A DNA stretch of 28,395 bases from JAWPMV01 sp038527215. Its GTDB lineage: Bacteria; Bacteroidota; Bacteroidia; J057. A program made the position numbers and the translations under genes. Numbering within the stretch: the first letter of the stretch is position 1; each line of letters opens with the position of its first letter. This document shows positions 9,101-14,677 of this stretch, piece by piece. The notes under the pieces are model-generated. The model searched no databases and was not told the origin of the DNA. It worked only from the letters and a program-made list of their open reading frames with translations. The stretch is taken from assembly GCA_038527215.1 (NCBI GenBank), contig JBCBGC010000115.1, positions 1 to 28,395 on the forward strand. Reading direction: 5' to 3'.

Positions 9101-11457
9101 TCGAAAGCATCAATGAAGCCATGATGCTCTACATCCTGGCCTACGACCTGCTGGGGGATGAACCAGACGGTCTGGGCATCCGGGTCCTGACGGATGATGA
9201 AAACTACCAGGGATATCGGGCCTTGCTGGAAGACGCCAATGCAGAGGACCGGCTAAACGAACTTGAGTTCCTCTTTGAGCTGGAAAATGATCTGGCCGCA
9301 GGGGATTTGGATGACACGGAAGAGGCCGTGATCGTTGAAACGCCCAACGATAACATCCTCAACCTGTATTTCTACATCCCGGAAAATGACCTCTTCCTGG
9401 GTTACTGGAATCGGGTGCAAGACCGCCTGTATAAAATCCGGCATAGCCTGAACATTTTGGGCAAAAAGCAAGCCTTGCCTTTATTCCAACCACCGATTGA
9501 TCCTATGGCCCTGGTCAGAGCCGTGGCGGGAGGAGCCTCTATTGCCCAGGCCGTAGGAGGACTGGACGTAGCGGTGCCACCCTATCGCTTCAACTTCATG
9601 TTGTCCAAAGCCCGGGAACTGGTGCAAAAGCTCAGCCAGTATGGCGGAGAATTGCTGGCCGCACTGGAGAAAAAGGATGCTGAAAGCCTCAGCCTCCTTC
9701 AAACCCGTCAGGAAGGAGAATTACATGCCATCACCAAGCAGGTCCGTCAAGCCCAGCTGGAAGAAGCGGAAATCAACATCGTTTCTCTCAACGCCAGCCT
9801 GGAAAATGCGCAAAAGCGTATCGAGCATTACGAGCAGGTCATGGAAAACGGCATGCTCATCACCGAAGGCCTGCAGATCCTCCTTATGGGGTTGGGTTCT
9901 ATTTCCAATCTTACTTCCGCCGGACTCAAAGTTATTTCGGCCATCGTAAGTACTTCCACCCCGGATGCCCTGGTTGGCCCCTTCATCATGGGGGTAAAAT
10001 ACGGAGGTTCCAATGTGGGCCAGGGCCTGGATACCGCAGCCGATGTCTTCCAAACCCTGGGCGAAGGCCTGAGCATGGCTGGAGAAACCCTCGGCATCGT
10101 CGCTCAATACCAGCGCATGTACGAGGATTGGGAGCTACAGAAAAAAATGGCCGTGGCGGACGAAAAAATGATTAAAGCGCAGATCCTCGGAGCTGAATTG
10201 CAGTACAAAGCCGCTGAATATGAACTCGAACTGGTGAATAAGCAGATCGAGCACAACAAAGCCATGGCGACCTTCATGCGAGACAAATTTACCAATGAGG
10301 AATTGTACCAATGGATGTCTAGCTCGCTCTCTGGCTTGTATTATCAGACCTATAAGCTGGCCTATGACATGGCCAAATATGCCGAGAAGGCTTATCAGTT
10401 CCAGCGAGGAGCGCCCCGCGAGTTGGTAAACTTCATTCGCCCGACCTACTGGAATAGCCAGCGCAAAGGCCTGATGGCAGGCGAGCAATTGGGATTGGAC
10501 CTGGACCGCATGGAAATGCATTACATGGAATCCGATGACCGCCGCCTGGAGGTAACCAAAAATATTTCCCTCCTGGAATTGGATCCCCTGGCCTTCCTCA
10601 CCTTCAAAGCTACCGGCGTATGCGAGTTCAGCCTCTCCGAAGCTATGTTTGATTATGACTTCCCGGGTCACTATCTCCGCCTGATCAAAACCATGTCCAT
10701 CACCTTTGATGCCGGCGAAGGCAAGTATCTCAATGCCATGCTTACCCAACTTAGCAGCAAAACGGTCATGGAAGCGGATGCCAAGGCGGTCAAATACCTC
10801 CTGGATCCCCGGGATCAGCAACCGCTTTCTATTCGCAGCGATTGGAAAGTCAGCCAGCAGATTGCCCTTTCACATCACGATGAATATGAGAAAAACAACG
10901 GCATGTTTGAGTTGCGCTTTGATACGGATCACTACCTGCCTTTCGAAGGGACGGGAGCCGTTTCCACCTGGCGCCTGGAACTCAAAGGCAAGCACGGACA
11001 TACCCTGGTCAAGGACCTGGTAGACCTGGTGATCAATGTCAAATTCACGGCTGTATCTGGCGGAAAGGTCTTTGCCGATGAAGTTCGTGGCATGCTCAAG
11101 CCCTATCCTACCGTCCATTATCTCGACCTGAATTATGACTTCCATGATGAATGGCTCGACTTTCTCGATAGCGACAGCGATGAGCTGAGTCTCGACCTGA
11201 GCAGGGCCCTCTTCCCCAACATGGCCAGTGGAAAGATCCTCAGTATCTATCCCACCTTCGACCAGATGGAGGAAGGCAAGCTGAGCATGATCCTCAATGG
11301 AGACGAGGAGATGGAATTAGAGCATCAGAAACTCCTGGAACCGTCCAGTCTAAGCATCAGCAGCCGTGGTTCTACCTGGACCCTGAAAGTAAAAGGGGAC
11401 AAAGAATTGCTCCGCACCGTTCAGCTGGTCATCGGCTACAAAGCTAAAGTTCAATAA
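127..11457 (+). CDS. TcA-like insecticidal toxin complex subunit with hemopexin-like repeats (N-terminus probably incomplete)
   Basis: Giant TcA-family protein, 3776 residues from the first ATG. TcA subunits form pentameric bell-shaped injectors that bind host cells and push a toxic protein through a central channel. Rough domain order: N-terminal helical region to about 238; hemopexin-like repeats at 239-1678 (about 24 units of the form DAAF.g.dG.TYLF.GDQYvRYs, often followed by VDEGYPK.I); TcA helical/neuraminidase-like region at about 1679-2055, including WMKNYRVWEANRKVFLYPEN; about five more degenerate repeats at 2117-2438; a charged helical insert at 2472-2770; the TcA C-terminus from about 2800. 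The last includes YELIRLTTT, LDFHGAN, ASLRPVAYQKAIVMNYIDNL, LLAALEKKDAESLSLLQ, a hydrophobic pore-like helix near 3242-3288, and a TcB-binding-type end with GAVSTWRLEL. No TcB or TcC gene is in the window. The ATG at 127 is probably not the native start, because a compatible coding frame continues upstream. Confidence 0.9.
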   Translation: MLRLPSYLGDTEKAVIWRSILEFQQEAEQFLLTPLRLSELGLDQGEQIRLQEALVQDEKLGDYNCIPQAAIPYFLDSNHVLSFRVAGFEDFSRDIFFELQTIALALSETMAELERTLRQLAQRQEEVVIDGLQGYLEISGENVKTILSYLFGPKTSMLGYMAGPVLETVNEDGLITSLPPYHLFSIQLRRLRQMAAMVTKFNLTHEDVSVLLQDQELMEKLPENLILPDGVTHFQTILETEGDDIYLFVDKTFFTYSKATYELSKTVDQPQSIQEFHFNLASHEHIDAAFIDPHGHTWLVADSVFYRKEKDKDHFEVRDRLWGRTDNNFLDAEQIDASFIDYEGKTYLFAGDQYVRYSSPSFTDADGNPITVDEGYPKHIAENWQHELRFDLPADFAKGVDAAFASPNGRTYLFKKGAFVDSESGEEIFPIEDKWGKIENNFQNDQAVSAAMQMDGEVLLYAGDQQITYWDQLENEGVLGKEGTLKKIETYFQEKWHDVNVPDAFLQQIDAASHGLDGRSFLFSGDKSFSFFGPNPIPDLVSHDYTPDRWGWVNNYLQRGFPVTAAFAGLDGRSYLFAGEQYVRYSRGDHSVIDESYPRMIYEDWGGLQRVDAAFILGGKTYLFGIDLNQADAYVCYSTNDYSEPDKGYPKVLEAEESFWNFTDADELNPSDKRLFARPDAVFVSKEDRVFLFKEGLYITADHNLRWWTKPQPISEYWDSLPFSGIAAAFTARNGTTYVFEGGEEDMSSWEALGLENNRAGGLPSNMGQSFVSYTDAQFTKIDHRTPARVHSVWGRMVNNIARTGRVDAAMQLTSRPTEEDDYGKIITLPEEEHLFLFSGNQFYRYTWTITQVHQDEETKEWFRIDPASQGLTPLEPELESLITDYEGSTVLPELSAYVDEGYPKRIKGGLKEEARFKQLPAAFAGPLEASFADDQNVFLFHAEGMLVVSEPELPQYLPEEYLGQAVRAGYLERGSLMLLLDEETDHIEGQEGAHSWYHYNAVEQAQTLRRAHLPETIRRSDSDFYHEANAVLIGTDGHRYVFQGDQYFHVHMESRFPIAKDWGRVRNEIESRNQIDAAFVGLDGHTYMFSGDQFVIYEKDLDLPHSLPPFVKDAPRSIEEHWCGLKNVRLAFVIEEKTYLVEQWDEAGNFRFLCLEGDDYSKKPPLPTATDGGYEMKKKAAYGNSEDYGKSMGYDTYGETADDNPYLQHANFRDWEVLDIPEEYYDDAHNPFQEVHALLEIDEHRVLFNKDHFIHYHLEERVWSYPRPIEQLVVTLPLLISDVQGFTPDLQYLRTAFQGPEKSFYFFGPEAFTYFGEDTDGFAPLAEIKERWGLLENNLLTGGSVDAAFVLDEQTTYLFSGDQFFRYSTPDYRYVDEGYPKEIISHLREEAGFAQLPPVFEDTLGQELANGGSLGAIVSNPRNIYLFIGDRCYIANREGHKTYPKDRIGALKNRIAEEQKIDAAYVNGQGQTVLLSGDQAFRYTHAYYDYDELSFVDEGYPKSIEEQLTMDTGHSIHHEFVFDLDATLYTHEGSMYLFRWDDYLQVGTGTVGNIHHDWAQSTAFFPGEDQQAQVEAMFVGPDGKTYLFQGDQYLRYSEFDNELADEGYPKPIKDNWGDLAPTFEDGIDHAFVFEGKTYFLKGDSYVRFGDPEYKRMDAIFPQLLNDRWRYWNDFLLGDLKTISQYAALKADYDGDGKFTQFFFGGQGENRKPYQLLAELFDWEEEEVAWLKRRNTFLDQPNQFEELVRVEELIHMVSIFKLAHRVGTQPEDLYTNVWKPLFHRPADAPPTEAEIQDFLEQAADAVYRYLGEQNSPKDWEILENQLHNALNLIKRDTLLPYLLHLLPDVENERDLFNLLLIDVERGSEAETSLIKEAISAVQIYMHRYQINLESPDETALSPERKDELKQWWKWMKNYRVWEANRKVFLYPENYIRPELRDTKTPEFKGLEQSLLQGELTAETAMGAFYEYLDGFSRVGNLRISGANVYEEDGKDALVIFGHTRTEPLEYYYRKAHFEGDLVEWHPWQKVEMTINARRVFPVHAFGRLMLFWIEIEAFEESEGKLEATNNDKGTEAKVKTSKKKLSHRAHIKFSYYNYTQRWSAPQLLKEGIPLNYEIDAAYVESVTVEGETSEETVIFSGRFCMKTSKSDPAGTVKTIGQYEEFANLPDNFQTRVDAATIFKGHRYLFHGGSCFKQNLADNSGENLTIKELFHVPPAGATFLAYVKGPFGIAHHISVALNGLDPILNPVIVGGQEVNLSSPYPSEGFDAAFPLTDDVLCLIDKNGNYFFYTEEDEGGVKKLSPIPTLAAVQGRIGPFELMMTTLANKGGSFAPADAVFKKHDDELDEKILFVLRDGEYECYTTKSDGMELIPLSGFPKSIRGNLSFNMDKFFDKLHAAWDGDTDGIVRLFYSDPKSKTLLNGRLFADLSFEELNPDEDPITVSLSTWPDFTSNHMLPYGPVSSDLEVEAGATTMEETAEELHRRLEHLINLQTAADRLEDATEELETVIAEDSTPSTIATAEANFANDKSAIEGIVGSLTGDSNQVIKDFATDLHQAIATLSTALNAYNGDGDEDLEGDRTALGDTASAEKSDNDTRKTGIDNEISSIGTEADSLRDDLSDETAEANQEAHSPFAVSFRGFIDGVLAEVRLWGGDDPEKYVDDLTTLPAAESALTNYEASIAPVTTAIENGKADLSSAVDNIQNDSLSAALTALNNARVHFNQAVQDFGNRSDKLAVLNNAKVDLLDEGSKIYNLIRETYQGQDDLFDADFEIINKTNFTFSEPNWYVFEAKRGTFLCRPRGANSTGIYELIRLTTTMDAHFSTQLFLGGMEGLLSLTTQQNKPETPVLGDAGVSFNPARFHPVPAQTGLDFHGANLIYYWEIFYHAPYLIAQSLNTAQQFEAAKEWYEYIYNPGQDNSPWLFSPFEQANTQAGDESYLLDPNQMDRYLNDPFDPHTLASLRPVAYQKAIVMNYIDNLLDWGDSLFTQYTVESINEAMMLYILAYDLLGDEPDGLGIRVLTDDENYQGYRALLEDANAEDRLNELEFLFELENDLAAGDLDDTEEAVIVETPNDNILNLYFYIPENDLFLGYWNRVQDRLYKIRHSLNILGKKQALPLFQPPIDPMALVRAVAGGASIAQAVGGLDVAVPPYRFNFMLSKARELVQKLSQYGGELLAALEKKDAESLSLLQTRQEGELHAITKQVRQAQLEEAEINIVSLNASLENAQKRIEHYEQVMENGMLITEGLQILLMGLGSISNLTSAGLKVISAIVSTSTPDALVGPFIMGVKYGGSNVGQGLDTAADVFQTLGEGLSMAGETLGIVAQYQRMYEDWELQKKMAVADEKMIKAQILGAELQYKAAEYELELVNKQIEHNKAMATFMRDKFTNEELYQWMSSSLSGLYYQTYKLAYDMAKYAEKAYQFQRGAPRELVNFIRPTYWNSQRKGLMAGEQLGLDLDRMEMHYMESDDRRLEVTKNISLLELDPLAFLTFKATGVCEFSLSEAMFDYDFPGHYLRLIKTMSITFDAGEGKYLNAMLTQLSSKTVMEADAKAVKYLLDPRDQQPLSIRSDWKVSQQIALSHHDEYEKNNGMFELRFDTDHYLPFEGTGAVSTWRLELKGKHGHTLVKDLVDLVINVKFTAVSGGKVFADEVRGMLKPYPTVHYLDLNYDFHDEWLDFLDSDSDELSLDLSRALFPNMASGKILSIYPTFDQMEEGKLSMILNGDEEMELEHQKLLEPSSLSISSRGSTWTLKVKGDKELLRTVQLVIGYKAKVQ

Positions 11458-11467
11458 CGATCCACCT

Positions 11468-11497
11468 GGCAGGGAGGATGTCTCTTTCCTCCCTGCC
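11468..11497 (+). terminator. Strong hairpin between the TcA-like gene and the cargo-like genes
   Basis: A perfect 11-bp inverted repeat (GGCAGGGAGGA / TCCTCCCTGCC) with an 8-base loop starts 10 bases after the TcA stop codon. It is followed by a pyrimidine-rich stretch (cttcctatttg) rather than a clean T run. It could end toxin transcription, act as a partial attenuator that sets the ratio of injector to downstream proteins, or protect the long mRNA 3' end. The termination role is inferred. Confidence 0.55.
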
Positions 11498-11517
11498 CTT
11501 CCTATTTGACGATTGAT

Positions 11518-12261
11518 ATGGCAAAGCAAAAGGGCAAAAGCCCGGCGAAAAAGAAATCAAAAAAGGCCCGGATAAAAGCGGCTAAAGCCAAAGCGGCCAA
11601 GGCGGCTGGCGCAGCCGCTGATCGTTCCCGAGGAGCCGGAGCAGACGGAAGCGGCGGAAAAAGTGCCCAGGATGCAGGCATGGCCGCAGCGGTCAAAGCC
11701 GCCGCAGACATGGGGGTCTCCCTGAGCAAGCCCGGCGAAATGAGCGAATCCGAAGCCCGGGCCATTGCTGAAGCAGCCGCATCCGCTACCGCAGAACGCC
11801 TCGGGGTCAGGATCGGCACCAAAGGTAAAATCAGTCGGGGAGAAGCCCTGCAGGCGGTAGGCCTGGCGCTGGCCAGCAAAACCGATGCGGCCGCTTTTAA
11901 AGCAGACCAGGGCAGTCGGGTGGAAAAAGCCGAAGCCGCCGAAGCCCGGATCCTCGAAAAGTTTGATGCAGATCAGGCAAAAGCCATTGACCAATTAGAA
12001 GGTCAGGCGGTGGAAGCAGCTGAGCGTCTCCTGCCGCAGTTTGAGCCCAATCCGACCCTCAGCAGACAGGAAGCCGTAGAAGCTGCAACCAACTATATCA
12101 TGGACCGATTAGACTTTCCTGCCGTACCTGCCATCACCCGGCAGGAAGCGGCCGAGAGCGTGAAGCAAAGAGAAAGAGCCAACACTGCCCCTGAACTCAG
12201 CCGTCGTCAAGCCCACGACAGCTTTGTCCCCGCCCGAAGACCCAGAGCCCATACCCTTTAA
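11518..12261 (+). CDS. Basic, Ala-rich protein with SR-x-EA repeats; unknown function
   Basis: Protein of 247 residues, family not recognised. I start it at the ATG at 11518; the in-frame TTG at 11506 adds only four residues. Residues 1-30 are Lys/Ala-rich (MAKQKGKSPAKKKSKKARIK), reminiscent of histone H1-like tails, followed by a Gly/Ala linker. From about residue 75 there are five spaced short units with the pattern hydrophobic-[ST]-R-x-E-A followed by a helix: MSESEARAIAEAA, ISRGEALQAVGLA, LSRQEAVEAATNY, ITRQEAAESVKQ and a weak LSRRQAHDSF at the C-terminus. No signal peptide or catalytic motif is visible. It lies 60 bases after the TcA-like gene and 26 bases before the kinase-like gene. 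All four genes here encode a strongly basic N-terminus, so a role as cargo, loading adaptor or DNA-binding accessory is possible but unproven. Confidence 0.6.
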   Translation: MAKQKGKSPAKKKSKKARIKAAKAKAAKAAGAAADRSRGAGADGSGGKSAQDAGMAAAVKAAADMGVSLSKPGEMSESEARAIAEAAASATAERLGVRIGTKGKISRGEALQAVGLALASKTDAAAFKADQGSRVEKAEAAEARILEKFDADQAKAIDQLEGQAVEAAERLLPQFEPNPTLSRQEAVEAATNYIMDRLDFPAVPAITRQEAAESVKQRERANTAPELSRRQAHDSFVPARRPRAHTL

Positions 12262-12287
12262 TTCCTTTTCCCAATTCCTATTTCTCT

Positions 12288-14669
12288 ATGGCAGACCAAA
12301 GAAGCAGATCAGCCAGCTTTCGCAGACAGACCCAACGCCGCCTGAGCATGCAGCGGAGGCGGTCAGTCAATCTTGGTAGTAATAGCCCGGATGCCCGGGT
12401 TCAGCAAATGGCTGATCAAATGACCAAAGTCAGGCTAAGCTCACTGGCAGACAGACCAGCGCTACTTCCCCACCTCCCCCAGGAATTAGGCCCGGTGCAG
12501 GCCACCGTCATGGCTATAGGGCAAAGTGAATTCGTCCGGATGGGCAACGAACGTAATCGAAAATTGTATGCCCGAATTGACCAGGAGGAACAGCAACATG
12601 CAGGAGAGCTTTTGAAAGCGGCCGAACAGCGCGCCAAAGATGGGCCCGAAGACACTCATCCTCCGCAAGAAATCCTTCTCCAGGGCATTTCTGACGCACC
12701 AACTCGCGATAGGAGAATAGCTGAAATCAGAGAGGTCTATGGGCCAGATATTCCCATTCGACTGGTTTCCGAAGTCAATCCCTCCTCTACACCACCACCC
12801 CCTCCACCTTCCCCCAGAGAAGGACCTGCCCGCCCTCAGGTCACCCAGACATTTCAGCGGACTGCGCCCCCTCCTCCTCCTGCAGGGCCAGGCCTTCGGC
12901 GGCAGATTGGGGTACCTGGGGTTCCTACCCGTGTCCCTAGCGTCATGCAGGTCAGCAATGATTTAGGAAAACCGACGGAAAAGGACGGGGTCAAAAGACA
13001 GCAATTGTTGAAGAAACTGGGTGATTTCCATGCTTCCCTTAGCGCTTACAGAGATGCAATGAATGGACTACAAGGCAGGGAGATTCTTCCGCGAGACTTA
13101 GAAGAAAAATTCCAGGCCTACCGAAGACTCTTAGTATTAGCCAAAGTAGAGCTTGAACAAGCTGTGCAAACCTACGAGGAGGAAAGCAGGAGCTTAGGCG
13201 TTTCCAAAGCTAAATCAGAAAAACTGTTAAAAATTATCAGCCCCAGATTTGAAAACGCCAAACTCAGAGTGGTTCGAAACTTAGGCGCAGAAGTAAGAAA
13301 CTTCGACATTGATGAGGCTACGCAGGCGGCGCGAAACCAACTCAATATGGTCAAATTTCAGCCCTTGCTGGAATCGGATATTGCCAGAGATCAACCAGCC
13401 GTGATCCTGGGCATCGGCACCAATGGACCGGTTCGTGCATTTGTATTTCAAACCGTCGGTAGGGATGACTTGCCTCCTACTTTTTTGGCAGGGAGAAAAA
13501 TGAATGAAGGGGAAGCCACGGACCCCGCCAGCAATGCAGGCGTTCCTAGGAATAATCCTGAACAGGCCCAACGTGGAGTAGCCACCTTTATGATGAGCAG
13601 AGTCATGAAAATGACGAATGTACCCATTACCGTGTTTTTTGCTCAAAAAAATGATCGCGGTGAGTTCGAGCTTGGTCAGGCTATCGAGGTGGTAAATGGG
13701 ACTGATGGCCAAATCGAGCTAGCGGTATCCCCTGAGGAAGCGATGAGAAATAGCCGGGAAACGCAAGTAGCTATAGAGCAAGAAATCCGTCGACTAGATA
13801 TTCCCCCCGCTGAGCAAGAAGCCTTCAGGCAGCAAGCCATGGAATCAACGATAGCGGCATTTGAAAGGCAAATGGCCGCGATCAGCGATGACTTAAATTC
13901 ACCGGCACCCAATTTTGATGCCGAATCCCTCAGAAATAAACGCCTAAAAATCAGGGTTCTTCCGGGAGGCAGAAAAGAGGTTTTTCCATTTGTGGTCAAA
14001 CCCGTAGACCTTGCCTATCGGACTGATGGGGGCCTTCAAAAAGGCTTGGCTGATTTACAAGTCCTGGATGTGATTATCGGACACCCTGACCGAAACGGGG
14101 GCAACTATAAGTTTGTCCTGAGCCGGGACCAGCCCTATAGAATAATCGGGGTCATGGCCCTTGACAATGATGATGCCTTTGGCCATCTCTGGAAAGCAAG
14201 AAGCCTTCAGAATAGACCCGGGGAATCTGTTACGCCTGGCTTACCCCCTTTGGTGGATTTCCACACGGCACTGGGCGTCCTGGAAACTCGATTAGCAGAC
14301 CTCAGACCAGTAATGGACTTGTTAAGCCCGAATGATCAAACAGCCTTACGCAGCCGTTTGCTGGAGACCCAGGATGAACTGACCGTCCAACTCCTTTCCG
14401 GAAAATTTGCTTCAGAAGCCCCCCTTACCCAAGCAGATATCGACCGACTGTCTGGAATCCTGGGACTCCCCTCCAATCAGGTACAGGCCTTGGTCGGTGA
14501 AGGTCGGCTGTGGGGAAAAAACACCTTTGAAGACCATGTGGTCCGCAGTCAGGATGGAAGTATCCATCAGGATAGCATGGCCAACAGCTATCTCGGCCAA
14601 ATCTCTTATCGCGCCCAGCCCAGTCAGGGCGGCACCACCCCTCCCCAATTCAAAACCGTCCCTAATTAA
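12288..14669 (+). CDS. Putative kinase-like effector with basic leader and proline-rich linker
   Basis: Protein of 793 residues. Residues 1-28 are an Arg-rich leader (RRQTQRRLSMQRRRS). Residues 127-165 form a beta-alpha-beta-like segment that weakly matches the module in the next two proteins. A proline-rich linker with PPPPPP and PPPPP runs lies at about 167-200, followed by helical sequence. The C-terminal half looks like a kinase fold of the PI4K/actin-fragmin-kinase/HipA-like type. LDVIIGHPDRNGGNYKF supplies a catalytic-loop pattern (D601, N606), and ALDNDDAFG supplies a metal-binding DND motif (D626-D628, then FG). Upstream, ILGIGTNGPVRAFVFQ and FLAGRKM could form the nucleotide-binding lobe. 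These motifs are seen directly; the family link is by pattern and the substrate is unknown. No secretion signal peptide is visible. It lies between the repeat protein and the protease-like gene, which fits one transcription unit of toxin cargo. Confidence 0.6.
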   Translation: MADQRSRSASFRRQTQRRLSMQRRRSVNLGSNSPDARVQQMADQMTKVRLSSLADRPALLPHLPQELGPVQATVMAIGQSEFVRMGNERNRKLYARIDQEEQQHAGELLKAAEQRAKDGPEDTHPPQEILLQGISDAPTRDRRIAEIREVYGPDIPIRLVSEVNPSSTPPPPPPSPREGPARPQVTQTFQRTAPPPPPAGPGLRRQIGVPGVPTRVPSVMQVSNDLGKPTEKDGVKRQQLLKKLGDFHASLSAYRDAMNGLQGREILPRDLEEKFQAYRRLLVLAKVELEQAVQTYEEESRSLGVSKAKSEKLLKIISPRFENAKLRVVRNLGAEVRNFDIDEATQAARNQLNMVKFQPLLESDIARDQPAVILGIGTNGPVRAFVFQTVGRDDLPPTFLAGRKMNEGEATDPASNAGVPRNNPEQAQRGVATFMMSRVMKMTNVPITVFFAQKNDRGEFELGQAIEVVNGTDGQIELAVSPEEAMRNSRETQVAIEQEIRRLDIPPAEQEAFRQQAMESTIAAFERQMAAISDDLNSPAPNFDAESLRNKRLKIRVLPGGRKEVFPFVVKPVDLAYRTDGGLQKGLADLQVLDVIIGHPDRNGGNYKFVLSRDQPYRIIGVMALDNDDAFGHLWKARSLQNRPGESVTPGLPPLVDFHTALGVLETRLADLRPVMDLLSPNDQTALRSRLLETQDELTVQLLSGKFASEAPLTQADIDRLSGILGLPSNQVQALVGEGRLWGKNTFEDHVVRSQDGSIHQDSMANSYLGQISYRAQPSQGGTTPPQFKTVPN

Positions 14670-14677
14670 GCTTGATC

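Noticed and set aside
463..11145. Many open frames of 60-260 codons on the minus strand and in other + frames across the toxin gene
   Set aside because: They lie inside a strongly coding TcA frame, have low-complexity or unrecognisable products, and match codon-bias shadows.
11506..11517. TTG start for the small basic protein, and similarly TTG at 14672 for the protease-like protein
   Set aside because: An ATG lies a few codons downstream in both cases and restores the typical MAK/MPP basic leader.
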